A stretch of 64,000 nt of DNA from Gavia stellata (taxonomy: Eukaryota > Chordata > Aves > Gaviiformes > Gaviidae): the NCBI RefSeq assembly GCF_030936135.1, contig NC_082610.1:17928428-17992427 (forward strand), given 5' to 3'. Within the stretch, counting starts at the first letter, position 1; every line of letters starts with the position of its first letter. This document shows, piece after piece, positions 24,601 through 36,600 of the stretch. Under the pieces are notes generated by a model. It made no database searches, was not told the origin of the DNA, and saw only the letters and a list, made by a program, of their open reading frames with translations. Made by a program: the position numbers and the translations under genes.

Positions 24601-27600
24601 ATAAACTAGGGAGACATCAGTTGCTGGCCCCCAGAAGGAAGGGAACGTTTGGGCTGGTTCATGGAAACAGTTTAACTTCTTAAGAGTTCCCTTTTCTCCT
24701 TATAAAATTGAAAATCTAGAAAGGGGAAATGCTGTAAATACAGCTCTGGGTGTGAGGCAGGAGAGGGGAGACAGCGAGAGAGGAAAACCCACTGCTATTT
24801 ACAGCAGGAGCGTCTACTGTAACCAGGCACAGAGCCGGGGAGAAGGGCCTGGGCATGCCGCTGCACAGGCAAGCAGGGAAAACCAAAGGAAAACCCTCTC
24901 CAGAAGGTAACTTCAGCTACAGGTGAGAAAAGCACATTGGGTCAGATGGGTCCTCGTCCCAGTGCCGGCAGCTTGCAGCCCGAGCCGGTCCCTGCCTGGC
25001 AGCCAGCCCCTCCTGCAAGCTGCTCCCCCTCGCCCGTGAAGGGCCATTGGAGAATAGGGCAAGAATAGAGGTTTTCATCTTCCAGCAAGCCAGCGTGCTG
25101 TCAATTTAATAAAAAATCATGCTAAGCTGAACCGTAACACGCAGAGAGGCTCCACCTGCCTCTCCTGGAGAACATGAGTCACAAGCTTGCCGAGCTTCAC
25201 TTTCCACCACCAGCCCCTCCGTCGGCTGCTTCTACATCCCTCTGGATCAGAAATGAGACACGATTCCAAGAAGTCCCCCCTCTTCCCAAACGTGCTTTGG
25301 GGCAGACCGCAGCAGAGAACGGCACCGGAGAAAACCCGCTACGCCGCAACACGTCTTTTTGTGCTTTCAGCCACCGCGACTTTGGATTCTGCGCTTGGGC
25401 CACAGCTGACATTTAATGAAGGCTTTGACTGGCGCGGCAGGGCATATTTTGGGGAGCACGGAGGGAGCGGGAGGTATTTTTAGTCCGACCTCCTTGCTGC
25501 TCACCTGGAGCTTTCCGCCCTGCTTTCGGACACGCTGCGGTCTACCCAGGGGCACGACGCCCAGGCAGCGACACCAGCATCCCCCGGACCTACTTACCGA
25601 CATAGAAGGTGTTGGGGGCCTGCTTGTCCCCCAGCTGCAGGTAGAGGATATTCGTCGTCTGCGAGTCATGCCGGAGCCACAGGGCCACTCCCAGGATGAT
25701 GCCACCGGCCAGCTGGGAAGAAAGCAGAGGGAAGCAGGCGTTATCCACCGCTCCGGGCCCGGCGCGGCCGTTTTCAGGCGAGAGCAGAAGCCTTGCTTTT
25801 CATCTTTCTGCAAATTCTTATTTACTCCTTTCACGTACAAGAACATCCTTCCTAACCGCCGTCCCACCCGTGCAAGGTGCTTTCTGCCCCACACCACACG
25901 GTCTTCCCTGCTTCATGAGAAGGGCCCTCATTCTGGGGACGTGCAAAGCCCTTTCCAGTTCCTGCAGGTGATTTCTTTCCTGCGAGCTATTTTATTACTC
26001 CATTAAAACGGAAGGCTCAGCCTTACCCAAGGCTGTGCAACGAGATGTGCAACTGAGGCTTTTAGGAGAGCTTTTCAAGAGAAGTTAGGATCAGCCCCAA
26101 TTACTCCCTATTCCCAACGGGCTGTTGTCACCCCATTTCATTTCTCTGTGATGTACAAACAGGGGTTTGGGTCTTGTTTGCTCTGCTGAGAACTGGGTAG
26201 GAAGGATGGGGAGACTGTGGCTCAGAAAGCGGGGGGACCGTCAGTTTTTCCCTCTGCCCCCAGTCTCACGTGCACATTTCTTCCCACCCAGGGTCAGGGT
26301 TCCAGTCTGAGCAGACCCAGTGGGACAGAGCTTTCCGCACCCCCAAAGGTTGCTCTGCCTCGGGGGACGCTTGTCCAACCCACACGACACCAAAAGGCAG
26401 TAAAACCGCCAGTAACGCCGAGCAAGAGCAGAGACATCGTGGCTTTGCATGGCCACCGCACCCGCTCACAGGGGATCCAAAAAGCCTCCAAACCCCCCCA
26501 AAACACACTCATCACAATGTCCACATCTTGACATTTAGCACAGTGTTTAGGAGCACACAGATGACTAAGAAACCACGCTCAGTGGGACTTGGTAACATTT
26601 CCAGCAGCGTCTTTGTGTTATATCCCTTTACTCCCCTCCCAGTGGGTCTTGGGGATGTCCCACATCAGGAGGGGACAGAGAAGGATTCACACAGCTGCCC
26701 TTGCAGCATCGCTTTGAGTAATATCTAAGTCTTCTTCCAAGGTGTGCCATGAGCATGGGAACCCCTGCAGCCATCACTTCCACTGCTGGGTTCACTGCCT
26801 GTTTCATTTCATAACGTCATAGAAAAAGAGAAACCGTAACGCATGTCCCCACGGGAAGGCTGTGAGCTGGGACCACGCTCTCCCGCTCCTCCGGCACGTA
26901 CAGCTTTCCTTGACATCCTAATACAGAGATTGAAACAGAGCAAGGCCTCGGTTCAGGCCAAGGCACAACCACGCTGCTTTTGGAGGCTACCATGAAGGCG
27001 CTCGACGGAGCTGAGCAGTTCTGCGAGACGATGCAGCTGAAACTGCTGCCTTGCCCGTGCCGGTGTCCGGCAGAAGAGCAGAGCACTTGCAGACACACAT
27101 GTGCATGCAGACACACATGACGGAGCCCCCAGAGCAGGGATAAAAACACGCTTCACAGAATCACTACGGTTGGAAAAGACCTGTAAGATCATCAAGTCCA
27201 ACCATCAACCAACCCCACCATGCCCACTCAACCATGTCCCGCAGTGCCACATCCACACGTTCCTTGAACACCTCCAGGGATGGTGACTCCACCACCTCCC
27301 TGGGCAGTTTATTCCAGTGTCTCACCACTCTCTCAGTAAATAAATTTTTCCTAATATCCAGCCTAAACCTCCCCTGGTGCAACTTGAGGCCATTTCCTCT
27401 TGTCCTGTCACTCGTCACTTGGGAGAAGAGACCAACACCCACCTCACCACAACCCCCTTTCAGGTAGTCGTAGAGAGCGATGAGGTCTCCCCTCAGCCTC
27501 CTCTTCTCCAGACTGAACAACCCCAGCTCCCTCAGCCGCTCCTCATCAGACTTGTGCTCCAGACCCCTCACCAGCTCCGTCGCCCTTCTCTGGACACGCT

Positions 27601-30600
27601 CCAGCACCTCAATGTCCTTCTTGGAGTGAGGGGCCCAAAACTGAACACAGCATTTGAGGTGCGGCCTCACCAGCGCCGAGTACAGGGGCACGATCACCTC
27701 CCTGGTCCTGCTGCCCACACCATTTCTGACACAGGCCACTTGAAACACAGGAGGAAATGTTCTGCCTATGGAGCATCAACCCAGCTTAAAGCTGGAATAT
27801 TTATGTCCAAATAATGGAAAGTTTTATGACCGACTTCCTCACTGTTTTCTCTTTCAGGGAGAGGTGAGGAATGGCAGCGGAGGACGGGAACAGATCGGGG
27901 GCACTGCGGTGGGGAAGGTGCCACTGAGAGGAACTCCAGCCGGAGTAGTTCCAGCAGGACTCGCTGTGTTCTCCATGACACCCCCCATTCCATTTAAAAC
28001 CATGAGAGAGAGGGGAAAAAAAATAAACACACATGTAAACAAAAAGAAAACCCTTAAGAATTCAGTATCACATCTACGAAAGGCTGGAAGTGCCTGTTCA
28101 AACGCTGATTTAGAGCGTCCTAAATCCTTGAAGCCATTCATCTTAAAAAAGAGAAGATAACTACCAAAGAGTACAGAAGCAGAAACACGATTTTTTTCAA
28201 AAGGTCAGCTACAGGCATGAGAGGCACCATGAAGGTCACATCAAAAAAAAAAAAAAAAAAGAGTTAGTTCAGTAAAAGTGCAAAGTCTCCAGTTGTGCAA
28301 GCGCAGCAGAGCCCCGGCGAACGCACGAGGGCTGGGATCTGCAAGGCAGGCTGTCGGTGGGAGCCCGGCTCTGCCCCTCGGGAGGTCAGCTGGTGGTTTT
28401 CCTCCCTCCTCATCCCTGCAAATCCCAGCCAAGAGATTTTTACAGGGGTGCCATTGAAGCTGGGGCAAAGCCACGCAATTTGTGCAAAACTCAGCGGGCA
28501 AGCTGACCTTGGGGCTCCTCCACTTACCAGAGGGAGGAAATCCCCACCAGCTCCCTGGGGAGGGAGGGAAGATTTGACAAGCCTTTCTCCAATTTGCCTT
28601 CAAAATAATCAGCTTTTAACAGTTCTCCCACAGCAACCAATGCAACTTCCCCACCGGCATGGTCCCTCGTCCCTCTCGCACTTGGGAGAGCCCAAGTTTC
28701 TCCAAACGCTCGCTACGGGGAAAAGTCACGAAAGCTTCTCCGTGCTCACGTCCAGCTCCAAATAAGGCAGCTCGTGGCTTTGCAGAAAGTTACCCAGAGC
28801 CAGCCTGGCATGGCTCGTTCATTGTCTGAGGACATAACGAAGCCCGTGTTTATCCCCTCGGGAGGAGGAGAACATCCCCAAATTAATCAGTGTCACTCTT
28901 AAAGTAAAGGTCCCTCCGTGGCTCCCAGGGGAGAAGAGACCCTGAGGAAGACTGGGGTTTCTGTGCTGGCTGGGAGAGGCGAAGAAAAGACTGCAGCCCT
29001 TTTTGGTTTGGTTTTCCCTCTGCAAGGAACCATCGCTCTGCCCCGGCACGCTGCCCTCCGCGCTCAGCAGCACCCACCCCAGCACCCCCTGCCACCCACG
29101 GCGAGGCTGGGGCGACACCAGCTGCTTTCCAATCAAATTTGCCCCAAAACGCCCGACGCGGAACCGAAAGCAGGCTGCAAGCTATCCTCAAAATATTTCT
29201 TAATCATTTGGGAGTGTCAACTGAAGGGATAGAGCCTCTTGCGACTCATCAATCCCACCCCAGCGGTGAGGTCTGCCTACGGCAGCCAGCTGAACCGTCT
29301 CCAGATGTTCCCGGTTTCAGCCCGAACGCACCCCAGGAACACCCCACGTCCGTCCCTCCCGCGCCGCCTGACTCCATTTGCTTTTTTAACAGAGCACAGA
29401 GGACCTCCGAATGGAAATTTTAATCCAAGAGCAGCTGGATTTCTTAAGAGAAAGCAACGTTCACTTACTAATGAAAACAGGGTTTAGGCTACGATGAGTA
29501 ACTTTTTCCATGAAAACCATACATCCTTCCACCACCAAGAAGCGCAGAATGTAATTAAGGCATCTTTCTTCCCAAAGGAAAGATGACAAGAGGGAGAAAA
29601 CCTCATCGGCTCACCGCAGTAACCCTGCCTTCCACTGCACCTTGCTTGGGAGAATCTCATTTTTAAACACAACAACTTCTTCCACATATAACCTCGGTAT
29701 TTTCCTCCCTCCCCATCCTACAATCGCTGCTGTTTGCTGACACGAGAGCCAGAAGAGCTCCAACCACCGACGGCCGCGTCACGCTGGTCTCCAGGCTGCG
29801 TACCCTCATGCATCAAATATCCCTTTTCCCCCCCCTCTCCGTAGGTATCCAAGGTATCGTGCCGTGTACCTCCCTGCTCTGTGCTTGCCCGGCTAGCCAG
29901 ACACTAACGCCTCAGAGCCTGGGGCCGTCACTCGTTGCAGATATACCCCGAGTGCCCAGCACGGCTCTCCATTTAAATTTTTGGGGACTGCTTTAAGGAA
30001 GGTGATAATTTAAAAGTTGCAACTTCATCACCGCCAGCACTGCATCGCTCTTAGCTCTGCTTTCCCCAAGCCAACCTCCCCAGCCAGCCCTTTCCCTGCC
30101 GGCACGAAGGCACCTCCAGAGGTGGACGCCGCTGAAACAAGCAACTGCTTGGACTCCAACTCGGAGCATCCAGATTATTTTCCACCATTTTAAGTGCTAC
30201 TAACTTTCTCGGCTGCTTTTCCAGCCTTGCGCTTTCCTTCGCTCTGGAGTGTGCTGACCCCGGAGATCGCACCCCGAGCAGCCTGCCGGCACGGCCGAGC
30301 TGGCGCAGCGAGCTCCAGCGTTTCCTCTTTACCGCTATTTTCCACCTTCCAGAGATTTATTGCTTCTTCCACAGACAGCCAGACTTTTCCAGCTGGATCC
30401 TGCCTGCCGCCCAAGGCTTGCTTTTCGCAGGGACGACATTCCTGGCTCGGCGGGGGGAAGCCCCCATCGGATGCTGCCTAGGAGAGGGAAAAGGCAGCCC
30501 CCTGAGAGGTGGTGGGGTGGTACCCCACGTGATGGGGTATCACCGTCTGAGCATCACGACGATGGCGGGTGTGCAGCCCCGGTTTGGGGCTCCCTCCCGG

Positions 30601-33600
30601 ATTGAGCCTCACCGACCGATATGCCGTTCACCCTAAAATTTCCCAGCTGTGGGAAAAAAGATCCAGCTGTGGAGCAAGGGAACAAAACCGTCTTTCATGG
30701 CTTAGGCACTCCTCCCCTCCACAAGAAACTCCCATGATTTAGGGGTGCAAGGAACAGCCCCATTCCCCTCTTTAATGCAGGGCACCCCATAGCCAAGCTG
30801 CCTCCACCTTCGCCTGCTGCTCCCCAGACACTTGCGTACGCCACAACGTGCATCACCCTCCCCGGTCCCTTCTGCTGCCCCCAGCCCTCTTCCTCCTGCT
30901 CCCTTCCCTTCGCCCCTCTCCAAAATAGGTTTCCTGGCAGGGAGGAGGAGGAGGAGGAAGAAGTCCTGGCTACAGGACGGCTTGCCGGGCACGCCAAAGC
31001 GAAGCAGACATCCTGCGGCTCAAGCCGGTGGAGGAGGGAAGCGGAGGTGCCAGCAGTTTCACAATGCTGTATTTTTAGCAGCACCGCTTCCCGCGGCCGG
31101 TCCCGCCGCCGGGACGCCGCTTCCCACCCCGCGTGAGCGCGAGGGCCGGGAGAAGCTCCTGCCTTGCCACAAAACCACCGCCGGCAGAGCCCGCGCCGCG
31201 ATGCCTGCGCAATACCAGTTACTTACATGCAGCAGGATGCTGCCAAGAAAGCGTAACGGATCTGAGCTGGTTTATGATTCAGGTAGACGATTAGAGATTT
31301 TTAACAGGTTTTCACACCGCACAGGCTTGCGGCTTCCCTCACACCGCCTGGAAGCTGAGCTCTTTGAGGGGGGTGGCACCCGGACCCCACTCGAGGAGCC
31401 CAACCAGGGCTCCCCACGGCTCCTCTCCAGCACAACCTGAAAGCAGCCGAGATGGAGTAAAACTGAATCCCCCTCCTTTTAGGCGTGGGGAACCGGGGTG
31501 CAGAAGGACGAAATGGCTCGCCAAGGCTGAAGCATCTTGCCACGCAAGAAGCCCCTCGCACGCACGGCCAGAAATGAATTGCTAATTTGGGGTTGAACGC
31601 TTTGCCCCCAGGTCATTTGTGGGTCTCTAGGCGGAGCAGCAGATATCATATCTCCAATACGTGCAGCGTAAATAATGAAACATCATTTTGTCAGCGCACC
31701 TAGCAGGAACGGGGGAAAAAAAGCGAGGAGGTAGAGATTCATAACTTGATGGAAATTACCTTTGGAAGGGCAATACAAGCCCTTGCAAGATGCGTGCTGG
31801 CACCGTACAGGTTTCGCACTCCCACCTCAAGGACCGAGGCGGGCAGGAGAGGAGCAGACGACGGCTGGTGGCAGGCGCACACGTACAGGCAGCACCGAGC
31901 CTGCCCACACCCTGCACCTCGCTTCCTGGAAAGCAGAAGCTGAAATTTGCTTTTCTATTGCAAATAGATGCGCCCTGCGGAAGCGCTGAAAGGGCTCGGG
32001 GCGCAGCAGGGAGCTGAGAGCTGAACGGCAGCCCAAGAGCCTGGGAACTTCGGTTTGATGCTGAGACTGTCTTCCTGTTATGATGGCGGGACTTCACGCC
32101 AAAAATTCACTTAAAATTTTAAGGTGAGAAGCACTACAGATCATCCCCCGCCCCGCTTATTGGGGTGGACTGTGGGATGCCCTGGAGCACCAACATGTCA
32201 GGATCCCCGCGAGACTTTTTGGGGGGATGTAAGCAGGGGAATTGACTGAAGTCAGACAAACGCGGTTGCAGTTTCACAGCCACACAACGTAAAAAGCTTC
32301 TCCGCCAAACTCGGCGCGGGCACCGGCAAACCGCAGCGACAGACACTTGGAAAGCGCAGGCGAGGTCTTTCCACTCCCTTCCGTGGCGATCGCGCTCGAC
32401 GGCCGCCAAAGGTTGGGCTGAAAGTTTGCAGGCAAGGCCTGCCCAGGAATTGCAGAAAGGGCGTTTAGGAAGAGCCCCGTGCTCCGCAGGCAGGAGGAGG
32501 AAGGCAGCCTGCAGCCCGTGCCCCGCTCCCAGCGGCGCAGCCGCCGCCACCTTCCAGCAGCGGCTATTAATAGAGCCGCTGGCCGGGGCGAAATTCTCCG
32601 CTGGTACCTATAGTTACCAGCCTCACAACACTGCGGGGCTTTTCAAAACAAGCTCCGGAGGAACACTCCCGGAGGAGCAGCTCACCAGAGGCCAAATAAA
32701 GCTTGATGGATGGGAGGAGAGCGGGAATCCAGCACCAAAATCCAGGAGTGGGGTCCTCCGACGGGGTACACCGAGCTCCCCGCCTGCCACAGCCTGATCC
32801 CCGCTGCGGATTGAAGTATCACTATACACTGACATCTACCAGCAGGGTTTAATCACCTGCGGCGGAGAGAAAAACAGTTTCAGATATTGCTTTAAAATTA
32901 ATTTGGCCCCATACATAAGCATTTGACTACAATGGTAATACAACTGCTTTCCTTTTTTAATAATATGGTGAAAGGCACTTGTACAGTACAGGATCAAAGT
33001 GTTTCTCAAGGCGTCGTACAGGGGTTAATGCTCTTGCAGGAGATAAGCATTACGGCGCTCGGCAGAAGAATAACCTCAGGAAAACAGAGCAATCCCCCCT
33101 CCAGCCACCAGCGACGCTCCCTCCTTGCGCCTGCAGCCCAGGCCATTAACTGAAATCGGGTACCCCCACCGGGCAGGGCACCGGTCTCTTCAAAAGACCT
33201 GCTTAAATAACCTTCTGCCTGCAGAGACTTCAGAAGAGGTTTCGTAGCTGATGGTAGGACTGTGTTCACCTGACAGAGAGCCCAGAAACACATCCCAGAG
33301 AGCCATCGGCAGGAAAACTTGGGTCCAGGTACTGAGCCTATTAAGGCAATCTCTCCCTTGCCCTTCAAAGATAGGCATTGAATAGCTGCAGGGTCAAACA
33401 CACCTGGAAATACACTTGCCTGTACGTCGTCCCAGGATACCAACCCCAAAGTCGGTGGAAGAAGATGCTGGACTGGCATCACATCCTCGCTGCTCGCAAG
33501 GCTCTCTGCAGCTCCCAGGGAGACCAATAACGAAACCAAAGCCTGTGCTCCGCAGCGGAGCCGCCTGCCAGCCGCTATCACTAATAGCATTTCAGCAGCG

Positions 33601-36600
33601 CTCGGTGCAAGCCCACACCCGAAACAAGATGCAAGCTGCTTTGTGAGGCCAGGGAGTCATTTCAAACCTGCGCCCCGCATGAACCACCAGCTCTTCCATT
33701 CTGCAGTTAAACCTGTGAACAGCGGTACCCAGCCACCCTCCCCGTCGCACCGAGAGGGTCACGAGGCGTTCAGCAGACTTGTCACCGTGGGACCACCACC
33801 ACAGAGAGCTGCCACCTCCCTCCACCGTCACCTCTCGTCACCAAAGCCAAACATCTTTCTGCACGCTTTGCGGACTCCAGGGGACAGCCGACAAGATTTT
33901 CCAGCATTGCCCAATAAAATACTTGACTCCTCCACCCCTTCCCTTCCCACCACCACTGTTGAGACAGACTTTCACTTCCACCTTCCCTCTGCTCTTGGCC
34001 TTCCTCCCCTTTGCATGCCGACTGCACCGCATCCCCTCAACACAAGCAAGAGAAGAGAGTTACGCGGTGCCTGGACAACGGCATTAGGAGCAAGCTCTTC
34101 CTTTTAATTAGGCACCTCTCTGGTAGGGCAGTCAGCGGTGCTCTAGACCTGGAAGGCGGCCACGGGCTGTGTTAGCTAACAAGCTGGGCGATCCTTCTCC
34201 GAGCAAGCCAATTTCTCCTTGGTTACGTTTAAATACATTTTAAAATAGCACTTTGGCTTCCTTCGGCCTCTCCAGGGACTCTTTGCAGCGGTGGTCAGTT
34301 CAGCCCCGTGCGCCGAGCTCTGCTGTCGGAGTCGGATAATTCAGGAGAGCAGTCGAAGTCCGGCTGTCTGCTGAGCGTGGGACGGAGAAGCAGCTCCATC
34401 CCGCCCCGTGCCCAGCGCAGCTCCGCTCGGGGCTGCACGCTGAGCTGGGACTGCCCATCGCACCAGCAAAACCAGCCAGTAACGGGTACCACCGATGCTC
34501 CCTGCCGCAGGGCTGGGAAGCAGAGCATCGCCTCGCCACTGGCCACCCCAAGGTTTCAGAACAAGTTTGCAGCACAGAAAAGCTTTTGTCTTACCAGCCC
34601 TGTGTTTTACTAACTGGGTGAGATCCCTAGGAGCTGCCCGGGGCTGCCTCCACCCCTTCGGGGAGCGGATGCCACTGTGAAACACGCGGGGACCCTTTCT
34701 TTCCCAGGATGGGCACCCATTTGTATGCGTGGTCCGCGCAGCGGCCGCTGCTCCCTCCTCGAGAGCCACCCTGGACCGAGCAGGTGACCCCAGCAAGCCT
34801 GCCATCTTCTTTTCAAAAATGCCCGCCCAAAGGAAAAAACTACCCCAGAAAGAAAATAAAACCGAAACACCTCGGGCAGAGGGGGCTGCCGAGGCGCCCC
34901 AGGGAGCTGGCAGCGGGGCCACCTTTTCCTTTTCAACACAGCAGCTTTGTGAAACTCCCCCTGCGCTGCCAGGGGAAGGAAGCAGGGGGAAGCCAGAGGG
35001 GTGTCAGTTTATTTACACTCTGGCAGGACAGCAGGACTACTTTAAAAAGTTATCGGAGTTTCTTTCTTATTTGTTAACACCATTAAGGCTGAGAATTGCT
35101 TCCTTTCTTCCTCTCGGGCGCTGGAGCAAGTTCCGTGCAGCACGATGCGGTGTCTGCCACGCTTTGGGCTCTGCCTCCTGCTTGTTTGCATCAACAGCGC
35201 CGACCTTGGCTGGGCGCAAGGCAAGAAGGAGCCCAGCAGCTCTTGCACGCAGCTGGCAGGACCAGGGGGCTGCGAGCGCCCCGACTCACACCTCCCTGGG
35301 GTCAGAGCCGGCGTCCCGACACAGCCACGCTGCAGCAAGGGTGCTCAGCACCACGTCCAGCTTTTACGTACCACCCCGTAAAAAGGGCCTTCACGCTACG
35401 GCGGTGACCAAGGCACACCTCCCTGGGGATGCAAGGTTGGCTGCGTTCGCTTGCTGCTAAACCTAAAATTCCCCTTGTCTACTCATTTTTAAAAACAACA
35501 CAAAAGGGCTTGAAAACCATAAGACCTGGTGTTCAACCACCCTTGCAGAAAGCATCGTTAACTCTAACAAAGCCCAGGTTTCCCATCTGCACAGGAGGCG
35601 GTCCGAGGGGACTGACCGCAGGCGAGCCCAGCGCTGGGGGGTGTTTTGGGGGGCCGGTGGGTCCCAGCTCCCAGGCACCCCTCCTTGGGAGGAGCTGGAG
35701 CATCTCCCCACAACGCACGCAAGGAGCGGGCATCAGGCTCCCGCCGAGGGGTAGGGCAAGGCACCAGGAGCCCTAAGAGGGCAATTAAAGGGATCGCCTA
35801 TTCCTCTTGGAAGCAAAATGCCCGTTTATAAAAGATAAGCTGTTTTGCAAACACACACTGGGGCGAGCGAGCTTGGTCAGGAGCGGTGGCTGTGCAAAGC
35901 CCCCCGCATCCTTCCTGCCGCCAAGAAGACCCTTCCTCCCTCGCATCCGCACCCGGCGGCTTCAGCGACAAGAATGGCAGGAAACTGGGACCAGAAGGGA
36001 AGAAAAAGCCCTGGGATAAGCACGATTAAGTCGGAAGGAACAACACTTCAGAGAAGAGCCTACCCGCCTCCATCCTGCCATTTTAAGGGTGGAGGAAGAG
36101 GTTAAAAAAACCCCCCAGGACTGTCCCACATTCATCTTGCAGCTGGCAATGCATCAGGTATCAATTAACGCTGCTGTCGTCAGAGCTCGTCATCCCTCCC
36201 TTGGTCAGCGTTATACCCAGAAACGAGGCGAAGAGGCCCGAAATCAGGCCGGATTAGACACGCTCGCTCCCAGGCAGCAGTAAGCCCTACACCTCCCAGA
36301 GGTGGGCACCCCCAAAGAGCTTCACCGGGCACCCCGGGGAGAAGGCGGCGAGCGGCGGTAGCTCCGGGTGCCGAGGCAGGGTTTGCTCTGGACGGCACTG
36401 CTCCCCTCCCCACCTCTCCAGCCCTCCTTGCTGCGTTCCCCGCTGCAAGCAAAGAGTAAGAAACCCCCCCAAATCCCTCGGCACCGCAACGGGGTGTCGG
36501 AGAAGGGGCGCATCCCCACCACGCGGCCAGCGCTCAGCGGAGCCTTGCCTCCGCGGGTGGGGCTGGGCTTATTTGCAAGAAAAATAGTATTTTGGGGAAT

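Larger units (their letters stand above)
11911..25597 (-). other. CD81 intron 2 (13.7 kb)
   Basis: The largest CD81 intron. It contains an AT-rich block (12240-12550), a G15 run with an adjacent hairpin, three CR1 fragments and a solo LTR, listed separately. CpG-rich patches occur near 13430-13630, 22030-22150 and 23270-23580. No host coding exon was recognised. Confidence 0.8.

Noticed and set aside
27164-27748. 194-residue minus-strand frame as a host gene
   Set aside because: The sequence is the end of CR1 ORF2, so it was annotated as a mobile element.
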